Below are positions 1 through 9,904 of a stretch of DNA of 64,000 nt, in pieces. The translations under genes and the position numbers were made by a program. The notes under the pieces are model-generated. The model ran no database searches. It worked only from the letters and a program-made list of their open reading frames with translations, and was not told the DNA's origin. How positions within the stretch are numbered: position 1 is the stretch's first letter; each line of letters begins with the position of its first letter. Source of the DNA: an uncultured Chlorobiaceae bacterium (GTDB taxonomy: Bacteria; Bacteroidota; Chlorobiia; Chlorobiales; Chlorobiaceae); contig CAIPMW010000087.1 of assembly GCA_903866255.1 (NCBI GenBank), forward strand, positions 54,158 through 118,157, in the 5' to 3' direction.

Positions 1-1563
1 TTTTATCTCTCGTGTTATTGGTGTGATTTTTGTTATATGTTTATCACCACAGATATTGATGTTTCCAGGTTTTCCGGAAGAGAGGGTTATTTCGAGTGAG
101 CCTCTGTCGACAGTTGTTTTTTCAATATTTACAAGGCTGTATCCTCTTTTTCGAAATTGGTTAACCAGTGATTCAAGCGCTTTCGTCGCGGCAGTGTTTG
201 TATAGAACTCTCCTTTTATCGGCTCGAAACACTCGTCAATAACTTCTTTTGATACTATGCCTGGTGGCCCTCCCACGATAGTTATCCTGGTTATGGCTGG
301 AAGTGGTTTGAGATAAAAGAGAACTGTTTTGTTCCCCTTGTTGAGTTCAGCAAAAACTCTGGTAAAGAGATCTGTTGCCAGCAACTCCTGAAGGGTTTGG
401 TTCAGGTCGGTTGCGTTGAGGATAATGGGTGCAATAATTGACTCAAGTTTCTGATTGTTCTGTTGAAAAAGAGCTGTTTTTGAATAGTACTTGATAGCGG
501 TGCCTCGGGGACTTTTTTTTGTGATCTCCAGCCTTATCTTTTTTGCTTCAACTTTACCCTTGGTATAACCAGCTTCAATCAGTGCTTTAATATTGGAAAA
601 GTCGGTAGCTTTATGGTTACTGAGATCGGGAGTGATAACGATATCAGCTTTTGCAAGTTGTGCTGGATATTGTAATTTCGTGAGGATAGTCATGGATTGA
701 TCCATTGTTTTCCAGGGGAGATCAAGTTCTTCACCGTTGGTATACATGCTGCCGTGTGTATCGACTGCGATTTTGTAGTCGGTGTTAAAGCTTTCAAGTT
801 CATCAACCGGAAGATTTGCAACCAGCCCACCATCAACCAGATGAAAGTTATTCTGGATGATTGGTTCATAGAGGATGGGAATGGTGCTGCTTGCCCGCAT
901 TGCCTCAGAAAGTGATCCCGAGGAGAGTGGAACGCGCATTCCTGAGATGAGATCGGTCGCAATCGCTTTGAAATTGATCGGGAGGGTTGAAAAATCACCT
1001 GAAGAGTGGTACAGTGCGTTCAGTGTCAGAATGTCGAGTTTTTCGGTTATTTTTTGGGCAGAATTAAGCGATTTCGGGATGAGCAGTTTCAGTTTTTTAA
1101 AACGGATTGCGATTGATGCACGATCCCGGATTTGCTGCTGCTCAAGAAAGATATTGGATCGGGCGTAGTCGGTGTCGAGAGAAATAATGGATTCCCAAGG
1201 GATGGTCTTTACGATCTTTTCAAGTTCCGAGGTGGTGTATCCGCTGCTGTAAAGGCCTCCTATAATAGCGCCCATGCTTGTACCTGCGATATAGTCAACG
1301 GAAATACCCTCTTCCTCCAGTGCCTTGATGATGCCAATTTGTGCAAGCCCATTGGCTCCACCACCTGAAAGTGCAAGGCCTACGCTTTTTCTGGCAGGTC
1401 TCATGGAATCGAACAAGGCGAATCGGCGTTGGGGAAGTTTGAGAGTGTCCGGATAGACAACAGTGACCTGCGACGCTGTTGTATCGTGAGGGGTTGCTAT
1501 TTCCGTCAGGAGTGTGACGAAGAAAAGCGCTGTAATTGTGAGAGCTGTTCTGATATTCAACAA
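1..1563 (-). CDS. Patatin-like phospholipase with POTRA-type C-terminal part (partial)
   Basis: The open frame reads leftward for 521 codons without a stop and runs off the left edge, so the C-terminus is missing. A TTG start at 1563 is chosen because AGGAG lies 8 bases upstream; the N-terminus then has a hydrophobic signal-peptide segment. The patatin domain shows the glycine-rich oxyanion motif SGGGANG, the nucleophile elbow GTSMG and the catalytic-dyad motif DGGLVANLP. After about residue 400 the sequence changes to a POTRA-like stretch (starting ITRITIVGG). This matches the family of outer-membrane patatins that carry a lipase domain, a POTRA and a BamA/TpsB-like barrel (PlpD type); the barrel would lie beyond the window. 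The inferred role is a surface or secreted phospholipase; the substrate is unknown. Confidence 0.85.
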   Translation of the reverse strand, partial: MLNIRTALTITALFFVTLLTEIATPHDTTASQVTVVYPDTLKLPQRRFALFDSMRPARKSVGLALSGGGANGLAQIGIIKALEEEGISVDYIAGTSMGAIIGGLYSSGYTTSELEKIVKTIPWESIISLDTDYARSNIFLEQQQIRDRASIAIRFKKLKLLIPKSLNSAQKITEKLDILTLNALYHSSGDFSTLPINFKAIATDLISGMRVPLSSGSLSEAMRASSTIPILYEPIIQNNFHLVDGGLVANLPVDELESFNTDYKIAVDTHGSMYTNGEELDLPWKTMDQSMTILTKLQYPAQLAKADIVITPDLSNHKATDFSNIKALIEAGYTKGKVEAKKIRLEITKKSPRGTAIKYYSKTALFQQNNQKLESIIAPIILNATDLNQTLQELLATDLFTRVFAELNKGNKTVLFYLKPLPAITRITIVGGPPGIVSKEVIDECFEPIKGEFYTNTAATKALESLVNQFRKRGYSLVNIEKTTVDRGSLEITLSSGKPGNINICGDKHITKITPITREIK

Positions 1564-1674
1564 AAGTGTCGCTCCTGGTTCATAGTCCTGTAAAAAGGTT
1601 ATATTCAGGCTGTTTTTGAGATCTGAAGCCGACTTCATATCTTGAGCTTTAATGTATAACCTTTACTCTTCATT

Positions 1675-2520
1675 GTGAAAATGGTTTGGTTCAAACGGGT
1701 AAAACCATCAATACGTCCTACAGACAAGCGTGATGTGCCGGAGGGTTTGTGGTGGAAATGTGAAGAGTGTGGAGCAATGCTTCACAAAATTCAGCTTGCC
1801 GATCATCAATTTACCTGTCAGCAATGCGGTCACCATTTTCGGATATCCCCGTATAAGTACTTTTCTATTCTTTTTGATGGCGACAAGTATTTTGAGTTTG
1901 GTGACGAGCTTCGTGCAGCCGATCCGCTCGGGTTTACTGACACAAAAAAATATCCGGACAGGGTTCACGATACGATTGAAAAAAAAGGAAAAACCGAAGC
2001 TTGTCGCAATGCTTATGGAGAGTGCGGAGGATCACGGCTTGTTGTTTCAGCGATGGATTTTGGCTTCATTGGCGGCTCCATGGGCTCTGTTGTTGGTGAA
2101 AAAATAGCACGTGCTGTGGACAAGTCGCTTGAATTGAATGCTCCGCTTCTTGTCATCTCCCAGTCCGGTGGTGCCAGGATGATGGAGGGGGCCTTCAGCC
2201 TCATGCAGATGGCCAAGACAGCAGCCCGACTTACACGGCTCAGTGAGAAGAAACTCCCCTATATCTCTCTTTTGACGGATCCAACCATGGGGGGCATTAC
2301 AGCCTCCTTTGCCATGCTTGGTGACATCAACATCAGTGAGCCAAAGGCGCTCATCGGTTTTGCTGGTCCCAGAGTGATCAGGGATACTATCAAAAGAGAT
2401 CTGCCCGAGGGGTTTCAGCGAGCTGAATTTCTGCTTGAACACGGTTTTCTCGACCGCATTATTCCGCGTCGTGAGTTGAAGCGTGAGCTGGTCAGTCTTC
2501 TCAGTATGTTGAAGGTGTAG
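1675..2520 (+). CDS. accD: Acetyl-CoA carboxylase carboxyltransferase subunit beta
   Basis: This 281-residue protein is the beta half of the carboxyltransferase that moves CO2 from carboxybiotin to acetyl-CoA, the first step of fatty-acid synthesis. The N-terminal four-cysteine zinc ribbon (CEECG near residue 24, CQQCG near residue 44) and the crotonase-fold segments SGGARMMEG and [15 protein letters not shown] are typical of AccD. The start is a GTG at 1675; an in-frame ATG follows at 1681, and neither has a strong ribosome-binding site. Its last 20 bases overlap the 3' end of the opposing thyX gene. The accA partner is not in the window. Confidence 0.95.
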   Translation: MKMVWFKRVKPSIRPTDKRDVPEGLWWKCEECGAMLHKIQLADHQFTCQQCGHHFRISPYKYFSILFDGDKYFEFGDELRAADPLGFTDTKKYPDRVHDTIEKKGKTEACRNAYGECGGSRLVVSAMDFGFIGGSMGSVVGEKIARAVDKSLELNAPLLVISQSGGARMMEGAFSLMQMAKTAARLTRLSEKKLPYISLLTDPTMGGITASFAMLGDINISEPKALIGFAGPRVIRDTIKRDLPEGFQRAEFLLEHGFLDRIIPRRELKRELVSLLSMLKV

Positions 2521-3172
2521 TTGAAATCCACCCCAGAGCTGCCGCCGTCACGGGAAATTGTGTGATGAATAACTTCTGGATCTCCAGAGCAATCTCGCGA
2601 TGCTCTTGTTGTGTGCTTTTGTCGGTTCGTACCTCAAGGTAGTGAATCCAGCTCCTGACCGAGCCTTTCATGTAGAGCTTCGTCCGGGTGGCAAGAGGCA
2701 ATAACACGCGGGCGCACTCTTTAGCAATCCCCTTTTCAAGCGCCAGGTTGTACTGCTCAAGCGCATTGCTGGCCATCCGTTCCTGCGCTTCAGCAAACCA
2801 CAGCTTTGTGGCATCATCCAAATCGTCAAAAGAGTTCTGGCGGTTCTTGCTGTCCTGGCGGCGCGGTTGATAGCGTTCAATCTCCTGTGCCTTGGCATAG
2901 CGTTGTGAGAATTCCTGAAACTGGAAGCTTTTATGGCGCAAAATCTGTGGGGAAATAGCACGCGAGGTGATAATTTCAACACTCATATCAACCATCTCAA
3001 AAATGCTCCAGTGCCTGTGTTCAATGCAATAGGCGAGGAGCTTCTGATAGTCAACTGTCTCCTGGTGAGGGCTCGATACTCTTGCACAGTAGGCAATCAG
3101 CCCTTCTGGCGTGAGCGTCTGGTTGTCAACCTGGATGAGTGGAGCGGTGACAGCAATGAGGCGTACCTGCAT
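2501..3172 (-). CDS. thyX: Flavin-dependent thymidylate synthase
   Basis: This 223-residue protein methylates dUMP to dTMP using FAD, NADPH and methylene-tetrahydrofolate, independently of ThyA. The ThyX signature (RHRx7S) appears as [11 protein letters not shown] followed by QRY, so the third position is Lys instead of Arg. The C-terminal half has the conserved helix with [17 protein letters not shown], which contributes to the nucleotide and flavin pockets. Length and architecture are normal for the family. The gene converges on accD and overlaps its end by 20 bases, leaving no room for a separate terminator. Confidence 0.93.
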   Translation of the reverse strand: MQVRLIAVTAPLIQVDNQTLTPEGLIAYCARVSSPHQETVDYQKLLAYCIEHRHWSIFEMVDMSVEIITSRAISPQILRHKSFQFQEFSQRYAKAQEIERYQPRRQDSKNRQNSFDDLDDATKLWFAEAQERMASNALEQYNLALEKGIAKECARVLLPLATRTKLYMKGSVRSWIHYLEVRTDKSTQQEHREIALEIQKLFITQFPVTAAALGWISTTPSTY

Positions 3173-3435
3173 GTTTCTTGATGTTGTGGTGGTTGTCTGA
3201 CTTCGCAGAATATAGCGGAAATGGTTCCATTTTCCATCTTCTGCACAAAAGGGAAGCGAGTTCTCTTTTTTTTGCTGATTGGAACGGGAATTCTTGATTT
3301 ATTGTCGTTACTGCGTATTTTACGGGTCAATGTTCTTGAGGTCGACATATTGATGATAGGCAGCTTTCAGGATGAGGCGCGTTTTCGGCCGACCTGTTTT
3401 TCAAGGGTTAACCAATTTCAAACAATAGAGCAATT

Positions 3436-4113
3436 ATGGCAAATATTAATTTTGGTTTTGAACACCATGCCAAAAAAATGTACTCAGGCGCAATAGAGCA
3501 GGGGATTACCAACTCTCTTGTACCAATGGTCATTGAGACTTCAGGAAGAGGGGAGAGGGCATTCGATATTTTTTCAAGGCTTTTGCGTGAACGCATCATC
3601 TTTCTTGGGAGTGGTATTGATGAACATGTCGCTGGCCTGATTATGGCCCAGCTTATTTTTCTCGAATCGGAAGATCCTGATCGGGACATTTATATCTATG
3701 TCAACTCACCGGGCGGAAGTGTTTCTGCTGGTCTCGGAATATATGATACCATGCAGTATATCCGTCCCGAAGTATCCACAGTCTGTGTCGGCATGGCCGC
3801 AAGTATGGGCGCTTTTCTCCTGGCCAGCGGAGCCAAAGGCAAAAGAGCTTCGCTTCCCCATTCACGCATCATGATTCATCAGCCATCCGGTGGCGCACAT
3901 GGACAGGAGACTGATATTGTTATCCAGGCGCGGGAAATTGAGAAGATTCGTACTCTGCTTGACGAACTGCTTGCCAAACACACCGGCAAGGATGTGCAGC
4001 AGGTAAGGGAAGATTCAGAAAGAGATCGCTGGATGAACGCACAGGAGGCACTTGATTATGGCATTATCGACGCTATTTTTGAGAAACGTCCAGCGCCTGA
4101 AAAAAAGGACTAA
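3436..4113 (+). CDS. clpP: ATP-dependent Clp protease proteolytic subunit
   Basis: This is a 225-residue serine peptidase that forms the tetradecameric degradation chamber served by ClpX or ClpA. The catalytic triad is visible as Ser123 (GMAASMGAF), His148 (RIMIHQP) and Asp197 (ERDRWM). The N-terminal ~30 residues before the conserved core are somewhat long. valS follows 16 bases downstream, so the two are probably co-transcribed. No clpX is present in the window. Confidence 0.96.
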   Translation: MANINFGFEHHAKKMYSGAIEQGITNSLVPMVIETSGRGERAFDIFSRLLRERIIFLGSGIDEHVAGLIMAQLIFLESEDPDRDIYIYVNSPGGSVSAGLGIYDTMQYIRPEVSTVCVGMAASMGAFLLASGAKGKRASLPHSRIMIHQPSGGAHGQETDIVIQAREIEKIRTLLDELLAKHTGKDVQQVREDSERDRWMNAQEALDYGIIDAIFEKRPAPEKKD

Positions 4114-4129
4114 CCTGAGCCACCATATC

Positions 4130-6841
4130 ATGAGCGATCATAGTGAAGCATTTAATCTGGAAAAAAGTTATAACCATCACGACGTAGAAGAGCGGTGGCA
4201 GAGTGCGCACTGGGAGGCGGTCGGGAGTTTTCATGCCGAGAGTTCCCGTCTCCTGAAAGAGGGTAAAGAGCCCTATACGGTGCTTATGCCGCCACCGAAT
4301 GTGACCGGAAGCCTGACGCTTGGTCATGTGCTGAACCATACGTTGCAAGATATTTTTATACGCTATAACCGTATGACTGGCAAGGAGGCGTTGTGGCTTC
4401 CCGGTACCGATCATGCCGGTATTGCAACGCAGACCGTGGTGGAGAAAAAGCTGAAAAAAGAGGGGATTACCCGTCACGATCTGGGACGCAAGGAGTTTCT
4501 GCAGCATGTCTGGCAGTGGAGGGATGAGTATGGTGGCCTCATTCTCAAGCAGCTTCGCAAGCTTGGCATCTCCTGCGACTGGCGTCGCAACCTCTTTACC
4601 ATGGATGATGGCGCTTCAACAGCGGTTATCAACTCTTTTGTGGCGCTCTATCGTGATGGATTGATCTATCGTGGTGCCCGTATTATCAACTGGTGTCCGG
4701 TGTCGCAGACTGCGCTCTCCGATGAAGAGGTGATCATGAAGCCGCGCCGTGACAAGCTGGTCTATGTACAGTATGCCCTTGTCAACCATCCAGGGGAATA
4801 TATCACCATTGCGACCGTCAGGCCTGAAACGATTCTGGCCGACGTTGCCATTGCCGTCAACCCCGAAGATCCTCGTTATCGTCACCTGGTCGGGCAGTAT
4901 GCCATTGTTCCTGTTGCAGGGCGCCATATTCCCGTTATTGCTGATGACTACGTAGACATTGAGTTTGGAACCGGGGCGCTGAAAATTACTCCGGCGCATG
5001 ACCCAAACGACTATCAGGTTGCCCAGCGGCACAACCTCCCTCTTCTCTCCGTTATCGGTAAAGATGGCAGGATGACCGACGATTTTGGTTATGGCGGTAT
5101 GGACCGATTTGATGCCCGGGCAAAAATTCTCAAGGATCTGGAAGAGCTTGGTCATCTGGAGCGCATTGAGGAGTATGAGCACAATGTGGGCTACTCCGAG
5201 CGGGCAGATGTGGTGGTAGAGCCCTATCTCTCCGAGCAGTGGTTTGTGAAGATGAAGCCTCTTGCCGAGCCAGCCCTGAAGGCGGTCAATGATGGGGAGA
5301 TTCAGTTTCATCCCCGACAATGGATCAATACCTATCGCCACTGGATGGAAAATATTCAGGACTGGTGCATCTCGCGCCAGATCTGGTGGGGGCATCGTAT
5401 CCCCGCCTGGTACGACACTGATGGCAGGGTATGGGTTGCCGCTTCGTATCAGGAGGCATGTCATCTCGCCGGTACCGACAAGCTGGTGCAGGATGAAGAT
5501 GTGCTCGACACCTGGTTCTCGTCGTGGCTCTGGCCATTGACAACGCTTGGCTGGACAGAGCAACAGAGTGACAATGATGATCTCAGCTCCTTTTATCCAA
5601 CGAACACCCTTGTTACCGGGCCGGACATTATCTTCTTCTGGGTAGCCAGAATGATTATGGCGGGTCTCTATTTTAAAGGCACTGTGCCTTTCCGTGATGT
5701 CTATTTTACCAGCATTATTCGTGACATGAAAGGGCGGAAACTCTCAAAGTCGCTTGGTAATTCGCCCGATCCACTCAAGGTAATCGACACTTATGGTACC
5801 GATGCCCTTCGTTTTACCATTATCTATATTGCGCCGCTTGGTCAGGATGTGTTGTTCGGCGAGGAGAAGTGTGAGCTGGGCCGCAATTTTGCTACAAAAA
5901 TCTGGAATGCCACCCGCCTTGTTTTCATGCAGCGCGAAAAGTATTTCACTGATCAGGATGATTTCTCGTCGTGTTACACCGCGTTTGATCCTCGGTCACT
6001 CTCACTGGATGTTGCGGAACAGTGGGTTTTTGCAAGCTATCACGTTATGCTTGAGCGCTATCATCATGGCTTCAGCCAGTTCAGGGTCAACGACATTGTC
6101 AAGTTGCTTCACGACTTTTTCTGGGGAGATTACTGTGACTGGTATCTTGAGGCGCTGAAGGTGAAACTTGCGGGGGAGCTGACCAGAGAAGAGGCTCGCA
6201 ACTCGGTATGCCTTGCGGTCTCTATCCTTGAGGGTACTCTTCAAGCGCTGCACCCCGTGATGCCCTTTATCACCGATGAGATATGGCATCATGTTGTGCC
6301 TCATACCCGCGAGGAGAGTATAGCCCTGTCGTCAATGCCTCTTGCTGATATAGCCATTGCCGGGGTTGATCGCCGTGGATTTGCTTTGGTTCAGAAGCTT
6401 GTTAATGAAATCAGAAGTCTGCGTTCTTTGTTCGGTGTACCACATAAAAGCGAAGCGAGGGTTCTTTTCAGGTCAGCCAATGAAGCAGATCGCCAGGTGA
6501 TTGATGCTGCTCTTCCACTGATTGCCTCACTTGCTCAATGTAATCCGGCGTTTATGGAGAGTGCAGAGCGCCCGAATCACGCAGCAGGGTCAGTTATTGA
6601 AGGAAATGAACTCTTTGTGCTGCTCGAGGGTTTAATATCCTTCGACAAGGAGCGTGTGCGTCTTCAGAAAGAGATTGACAATATCACCTCCTATGTTGTC
6701 TCTCGTAGCAGGAAACTTTCTTCCGGTGGTTTCGTTGATAATGCTCCCCCCGATGTGATTGAAAAAGAGCGGGAAAAACTGAGGGAGGCTGCGGATAATC
6801 TTGAAAAACTCAAAGCTAATCTTGCCGTTCTCAGCGAATGA
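4130..6841 (+). CDS. valS: Valyl-tRNA synthetase
   Basis: This is a 903-residue class Ia aminoacyl-tRNA synthetase that charges tRNA-Val. The HIGH-type motif is seen in [12 protein letters not shown] and the KMSKS-type motif in [10 protein letters not shown]. The CP1 editing domain lies between them, with the family segment [16 protein letters not shown]. The C-terminal ~70 residues form the expected coiled coil ([11 protein letters not shown] through [17 protein letters not shown]). I place the start at the ATG at 4130, after the clpP stop. The frame stays open upstream into clpP, but those residues do not resemble ValRS. Confidence 0.96.
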   Translation: MSDHSEAFNLEKSYNHHDVEERWQSAHWEAVGSFHAESSRLLKEGKEPYTVLMPPPNVTGSLTLGHVLNHTLQDIFIRYNRMTGKEALWLPGTDHAGIATQTVVEKKLKKEGITRHDLGRKEFLQHVWQWRDEYGGLILKQLRKLGISCDWRRNLFTMDDGASTAVINSFVALYRDGLIYRGARIINWCPVSQTALSDEEVIMKPRRDKLVYVQYALVNHPGEYITIATVRPETILADVAIAVNPEDPRYRHLVGQYAIVPVAGRHIPVIADDYVDIEFGTGALKITPAHDPNDYQVAQRHNLPLLSVIGKDGRMTDDFGYGGMDRFDARAKILKDLEELGHLERIEEYEHNVGYSERADVVVEPYLSEQWFVKMKPLAEPALKAVNDGEIQFHPRQWINTYRHWMENIQDWCISRQIWWGHRIPAWYDTDGRVWVAASYQEACHLAGTDKLVQDEDVLDTWFSSWLWPLTTLGWTEQQSDNDDLSSFYPTNTLVTGPDIIFFWVARMIMAGLYFKGTVPFRDVYFTSIIRDMKGRKLSKSLGNSPDPLKVIDTYGTDALRFTIIYIAPLGQDVLFGEEKCELGRNFATKIWNATRLVFMQREKYFTDQDDFSSCYTAFDPRSLSLDVAEQWVFASYHVMLERYHHGFSQFRVNDIVKLLHDFFWGDYCDWYLEALKVKLAGELTREEARNSVCLAVSILEGTLQALHPVMPFITDEIWHHVVPHTREESIALSSMPLADIAIAGVDRRGFALVQKLVNEIRSLRSLFGVPHKSEARVLFRSANEADRQVIDAALPLIASLAQCNPAFMESAERPNHAAGSVIEGNELFVLLEGLISFDKERVRLQKEIDNITSYVVSRSRKLSSGGFVDNAPPDVIEKEREKLREAADNLEKLKANLAVLSE

Positions 6842-7000
6842 TACTGCTTTTGTTTTACCTTTTGATGAGGTTGTAGATGGTATATAAGCATATTAATTAG
6901 GTTAAGTCAGTCAAAAGTGGTACATTCCGACTTTTCTGGTTCGTCAGGAAGGCTGGTTCGACTGGTTTCAATCGCCTAAGTTCTTAAGGAGACGTTTTAT

Positions 7001-7900
7001 ATGAGGCAACTCAAAATAAGCAAACAGATAACCAATCGTGAAAGCCTATCTCTTGATCGTTATCTGCAAGAGATAGGTAAATATGATCTTTTGACCGCAG
7101 AAGATGAGGTTCGCTTGACCAAAGCGATCAAAGAGGGTTTTGATATGCCGGTTGATACAATCGAATACAAGCGTGCCAAGCGTGCTCTCGACAAGCTGAT
7201 CAAAGGTAACCTCCGGTTTGTTGTTTCTGTAGCCAAACAGTATCAGAACCAGGGGCTTACCCTTGGTGATTTGATTAATGAAGGAAATCTTGGCCTTATC
7301 AAGGCCGCCAAGCGGTTCGATGAGACCCGTGGATTCAAGTTTATCTCTTATGCTGTATGGTGGATTCGTCAGTCCATTCTTCAGGCCCTTGCCGAGCAGT
7401 CGAGAATTGTGAGGCTGCCATTGAATCGTGTTGGCACCCTCAATAAAATCAGCAAGGCGTATAGTCAGCTTGAGCAGGAGTTTGAGCGCGATCCCAACAC
7501 CAGGGAGCTTGCCACTCTTCTTGAGATGGATTCCCAGGATGTCGCAGATACACTCAAAATCGCCGGGCGCCATGTGTCGGTCGATGCTCCGTTTGCCCAG
7601 GGCGACGATAACCGTCTGCTTGATGTGTTGCAGAACGATGGCCATCTGCCTGATTATGGTCTTAATCGCGATTCTCTTACCCTTGAGGTGGAGCGCTCTC
7701 TTTCAGTTCTTGCACCGAGAGAGGCTGATGTTATCAAATCCTATTTCGGTATTGGTATGGATAACCCGCTCACGCTCGAAGAGATTGGAGAGAAGTTCAG
7801 GTTGACCCGCGAGCGTGTCCGCCAGATCAAGGAGAAAGCGATTCGGAGGCTGAGACAGTCAGCCTACAGTAAGGTACTGAAAGAGTATATCGGGAGCTGA
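7001..7900 (+). CDS. rpoD: Primary RNA polymerase sigma factor (short SigA/RpoD type)
   Basis: This 299-residue sigma-70 protein has regions 1.2 to 4 but no region 1.1 and no large non-conserved insert, the short form typical of the Bacteroidetes/Chlorobi group. Region 2 shows the core-binding and -10 recognition helix ([18 protein letters not shown]). Region 4.2 has the helix-turn-helix [29 protein letters not shown], here about residues 258-286, for the -35 element. AAGGAG lies 8 bases before the ATG, giving a clear start. It probably serves housekeeping promoters. The gene converges with the SAM hydrolase gene, with a stem-loop between them. Confidence 0.93.
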   Translation: MRQLKISKQITNRESLSLDRYLQEIGKYDLLTAEDEVRLTKAIKEGFDMPVDTIEYKRAKRALDKLIKGNLRFVVSVAKQYQNQGLTLGDLINEGNLGLIKAAKRFDETRGFKFISYAVWWIRQSILQALAEQSRIVRLPLNRVGTLNKISKAYSQLEQEFERDPNTRELATLLEMDSQDVADTLKIAGRHVSVDAPFAQGDDNRLLDVLQNDGHLPDYGLNRDSLTLEVERSLSVLAPREADVIKSYFGIGMDNPLTLEEIGEKFRLTRERVRQIKEKAIRRLRQSAYSKVLKEYIGS

Positions 7901-7927
7901 CTGATACTCTGTAAGTCACAGGGCATT

Positions 7928-7960
7928 GGAGAGTATGGCGGGCAGGAATGCTTACTCTCC
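7928..7960. terminator. Stem-loop between convergent genes
   Basis: GGAGAGTA and TACTCTCC form a perfect 8-bp stem around a 17-base loop, in the 77-base gap between the convergent sigma factor and SAM hydrolase genes. There is no clear run of T on either side, so intrinsic termination is likely but not certain. Confidence 0.4.
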
Positions 7961-7980
7961 GATGTTTAGTTTTAATACTC

Positions 7981-8778
7981 TTATGTTTCTGACATCCATA
8001 CCGGCTCACCATCTCTCAGGCCAAGCAGTTTTGCCGCATTGCCATTACGTACGGCAATTTCGATCATACCGCTGCTGCCAACATAGGCAAGAAGCTGCTG
8101 TTCGGCAACCTCTCCATAGGTAACAGAGATGGGTAATGGTGGGCAACCTGCTGTTTTTACGAACCATTCTCTTGAAAAGTCAATACTTTTGCTGTCGAGC
8201 GAGGTGACCAGATTGCCGAAATGGTCGATGGAGATGATATGGCCATTCCAGGCTTTTCCGTTATCAGATGCTGTGCAACTCGGCAATGAGATTTTGGCGC
8301 ATGCTGACGGCTCAATTTCATGTCCGAGTTCCAGCGGCGAAACCCCGGTGGCAAGATGTGCAGCAGCAGGCGAAAAAACATCCCGGCCATGAAATGTGGA
8401 GCTTTGAGTCCTGAGCATATAGTGCTCTTTGGTAATATGGACGCAGTGTCGAATGTTGTCACCCTGTAAAACGCTTGTCAGCAATCCATTGTCAGGCGCA
8501 AGAAAGGTGTATCTATCTGTTTTGATCGCTATCGCTTTGCGGGAGGTGCCGACTTCGGGGTCAACTACAGCGACAAATATTGTGCCGTCAGGGAAAAAGT
8601 ATATTGACTTGCCAAGCTGGAAGGCCCCCTGTGCAATATTCTGCGGAGAGATGGCGTGAGTCAGATCAATGATCTGTGCTGCCGGTGCAAGCGAGAGAAT
8701 GACCCCTTTCATCTGTCCAATGAAGGGATCAGTAAGACCAAAATCGGTCATCAGAACAATAACGGGGAGGTGGTGCAT
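7981..8778 (-). CDS. SAM hydrolase (DUF62, SAM hydroxide adenosyltransferase)
   Basis: The protein belongs to the DUF62 family related to fluorinase and chlorinase. Most members, the non-halogenating ones, split S-adenosylmethionine with hydroxide into adenosine and methionine. The sequence shows the family N-terminal motif TDFGLTDPFIGQMKG and the segment VAVVDPEVGTSRK. The start is uncertain: ATG at 8778 gives 265 residues, while a TTG at 8796 would add six and overlap the upstream permease gene by 8 bases. Tight linkage to the LptG-type permease gene suggests one transcript. Physiological role in this family is poorly understood. Confidence 0.88.
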   Translation of the reverse strand: MHHLPVIVLMTDFGLTDPFIGQMKGVILSLAPAAQIIDLTHAISPQNIAQGAFQLGKSIYFFPDGTIFVAVVDPEVGTSRKAIAIKTDRYTFLAPDNGLLTSVLQGDNIRHCVHITKEHYMLRTQSSTFHGRDVFSPAAAHLATGVSPLELGHEIEPSACAKISLPSCTASDNGKAWNGHIISIDHFGNLVTSLDSKSIDFSREWFVKTAGCPPLPISVTYGEVAEQQLLAYVGSSGMIEIAVRNGNAAKLLGLRDGEPVWMSET

Positions 8779-8788
8779 GTGGGTTGGT

Positions 8789-9868
8789 TCAGTCAAGAGC
8801 TGTTTTATAGATTACGTAGCCGATGCCGAGAAAAAGAAGATTTGGCAGCCATGCAGCAAGCAGCGGGTTTATAGCCCCCTGGTTTCCGGCCATGGCAACA
8901 GTTTTCTGCAATCCGAGATAGAGGAATCCTGCAAACAGTGATATGGTGATTTCAGAAGCAAGCCCTCCCCGTTTTTTTTTGGCGGAAAGGGGTACCCCGA
9001 TGAGCAAGATGATAAGTGACGCGAAGGGCATTGAACTTTTGGTGTGAAAAAGAACCATTGAGGGCTCCAGACCAGCCAGGCCAGCTTTTTGTTTTTCTGA
9101 GAGATAACGGTAGTGGCGGATGATATTCATTTCGTCTGGATGCAGATTGATCTCTTTCAGTGAGGATGGCGACAGTGCAAGTTTTACCTGTTTTGAGGGC
9201 TCAACGTGAAACTCCTCCCTATCCTGAGTAAATACCCTGATTGAGGCATTCCGCATCATCCACTCCCGAGTTTTGGAATCGTACCGCATTGAGTCTGCGT
9301 CGATTCTTGAGGTAAGTCTGGCACCACTGAACTGCTCTATGGAGACCGCGATGAGAAGTGATCGGTCAGGATCAAACTCTCCAATTGAGATAATTCGATT
9401 GCCAGGTTCGCGAAGATGGATATACCGGTTTTCTTTCGCTTTTGAGTTATTTTTAATGAAATATCGCTGATCAAAGGTATGTGTTTCACTGAAAGCCGCA
9501 GGTGCTATCCACCAGGCGTTGACAATATTCATGCCAAGAATGAGAAGGCCGCCAAGCAGAAATGGTGTCAGGAGTTGGCGCATACTAATCCCGGCAGAGC
9601 GAATGGCAGGCAGCTCGCTTGAAAGAGCGAGTTTTCCTGATACAAGTATTGATGCGAGGAGGGAGCTTATCGGGGAGGTGATCAGGATAGTGGCAGGAAC
9701 AGTCAACAGAAAAAATCGACCAACCTCTGGTACCGTAAGATGGTTCTCCATGATTGCATCAAGCCTCTCAACCACCGTAATGAGGATAAAGAGGCAAACA
9801 AAGACCAGAGAGGAGAAAAAAAAGGCTTTTGCAAACTGCCCGAATATATACTTGTAAAGAATTTTCAT
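8789..9868 (-). CDS. lptG: LptG/LptF-family permease
   Basis: This 359-residue inner-membrane protein belongs to the YjgP/YjgQ family, whose LptF/LptG members with LptB extract lipopolysaccharide from the inner membrane. Three hydrophobic segments lie in the first ~130 residues and three near the C-terminus. They flank a soluble periplasmic beta-jellyroll-like part (about 135-270) containing DADSMRYDSKTREW. The start MKILYKYIFGQFAKAFF matches the family N-terminus. It lies 36 bases after the M16 peptidase gene and abuts the SAM hydrolase gene. Whether it is LptF or LptG cannot be decided without a partner gene. Confidence 0.87.
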   Translation of the reverse strand: MKILYKYIFGQFAKAFFFSSLVFVCLFILITVVERLDAIMENHLTVPEVGRFFLLTVPATILITSPISSLLASILVSGKLALSSELPAIRSAGISMRQLLTPFLLGGLLILGMNIVNAWWIAPAAFSETHTFDQRYFIKNNSKAKENRYIHLREPGNRIISIGEFDPDRSLLIAVSIEQFSGARLTSRIDADSMRYDSKTREWMMRNASIRVFTQDREEFHVEPSKQVKLALSPSSLKEINLHPDEMNIIRHYRYLSEKQKAGLAGLEPSMVLFHTKSSMPFASLIILLIGVPLSAKKKRGGLASEITISLFAGFLYLGLQKTVAMAGNQGAINPLLAAWLPNLLFLGIGYVIYKTALD

Positions 9869-9904
9869 CGTAATTTTCGGGCAAGGGTGCAGGGTATCAC
9901 TCTG

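Noticed and set aside
4616..5563. 315-codon open frame on the minus strand
   Set aside because: It is antisense to valS and shows no domain.
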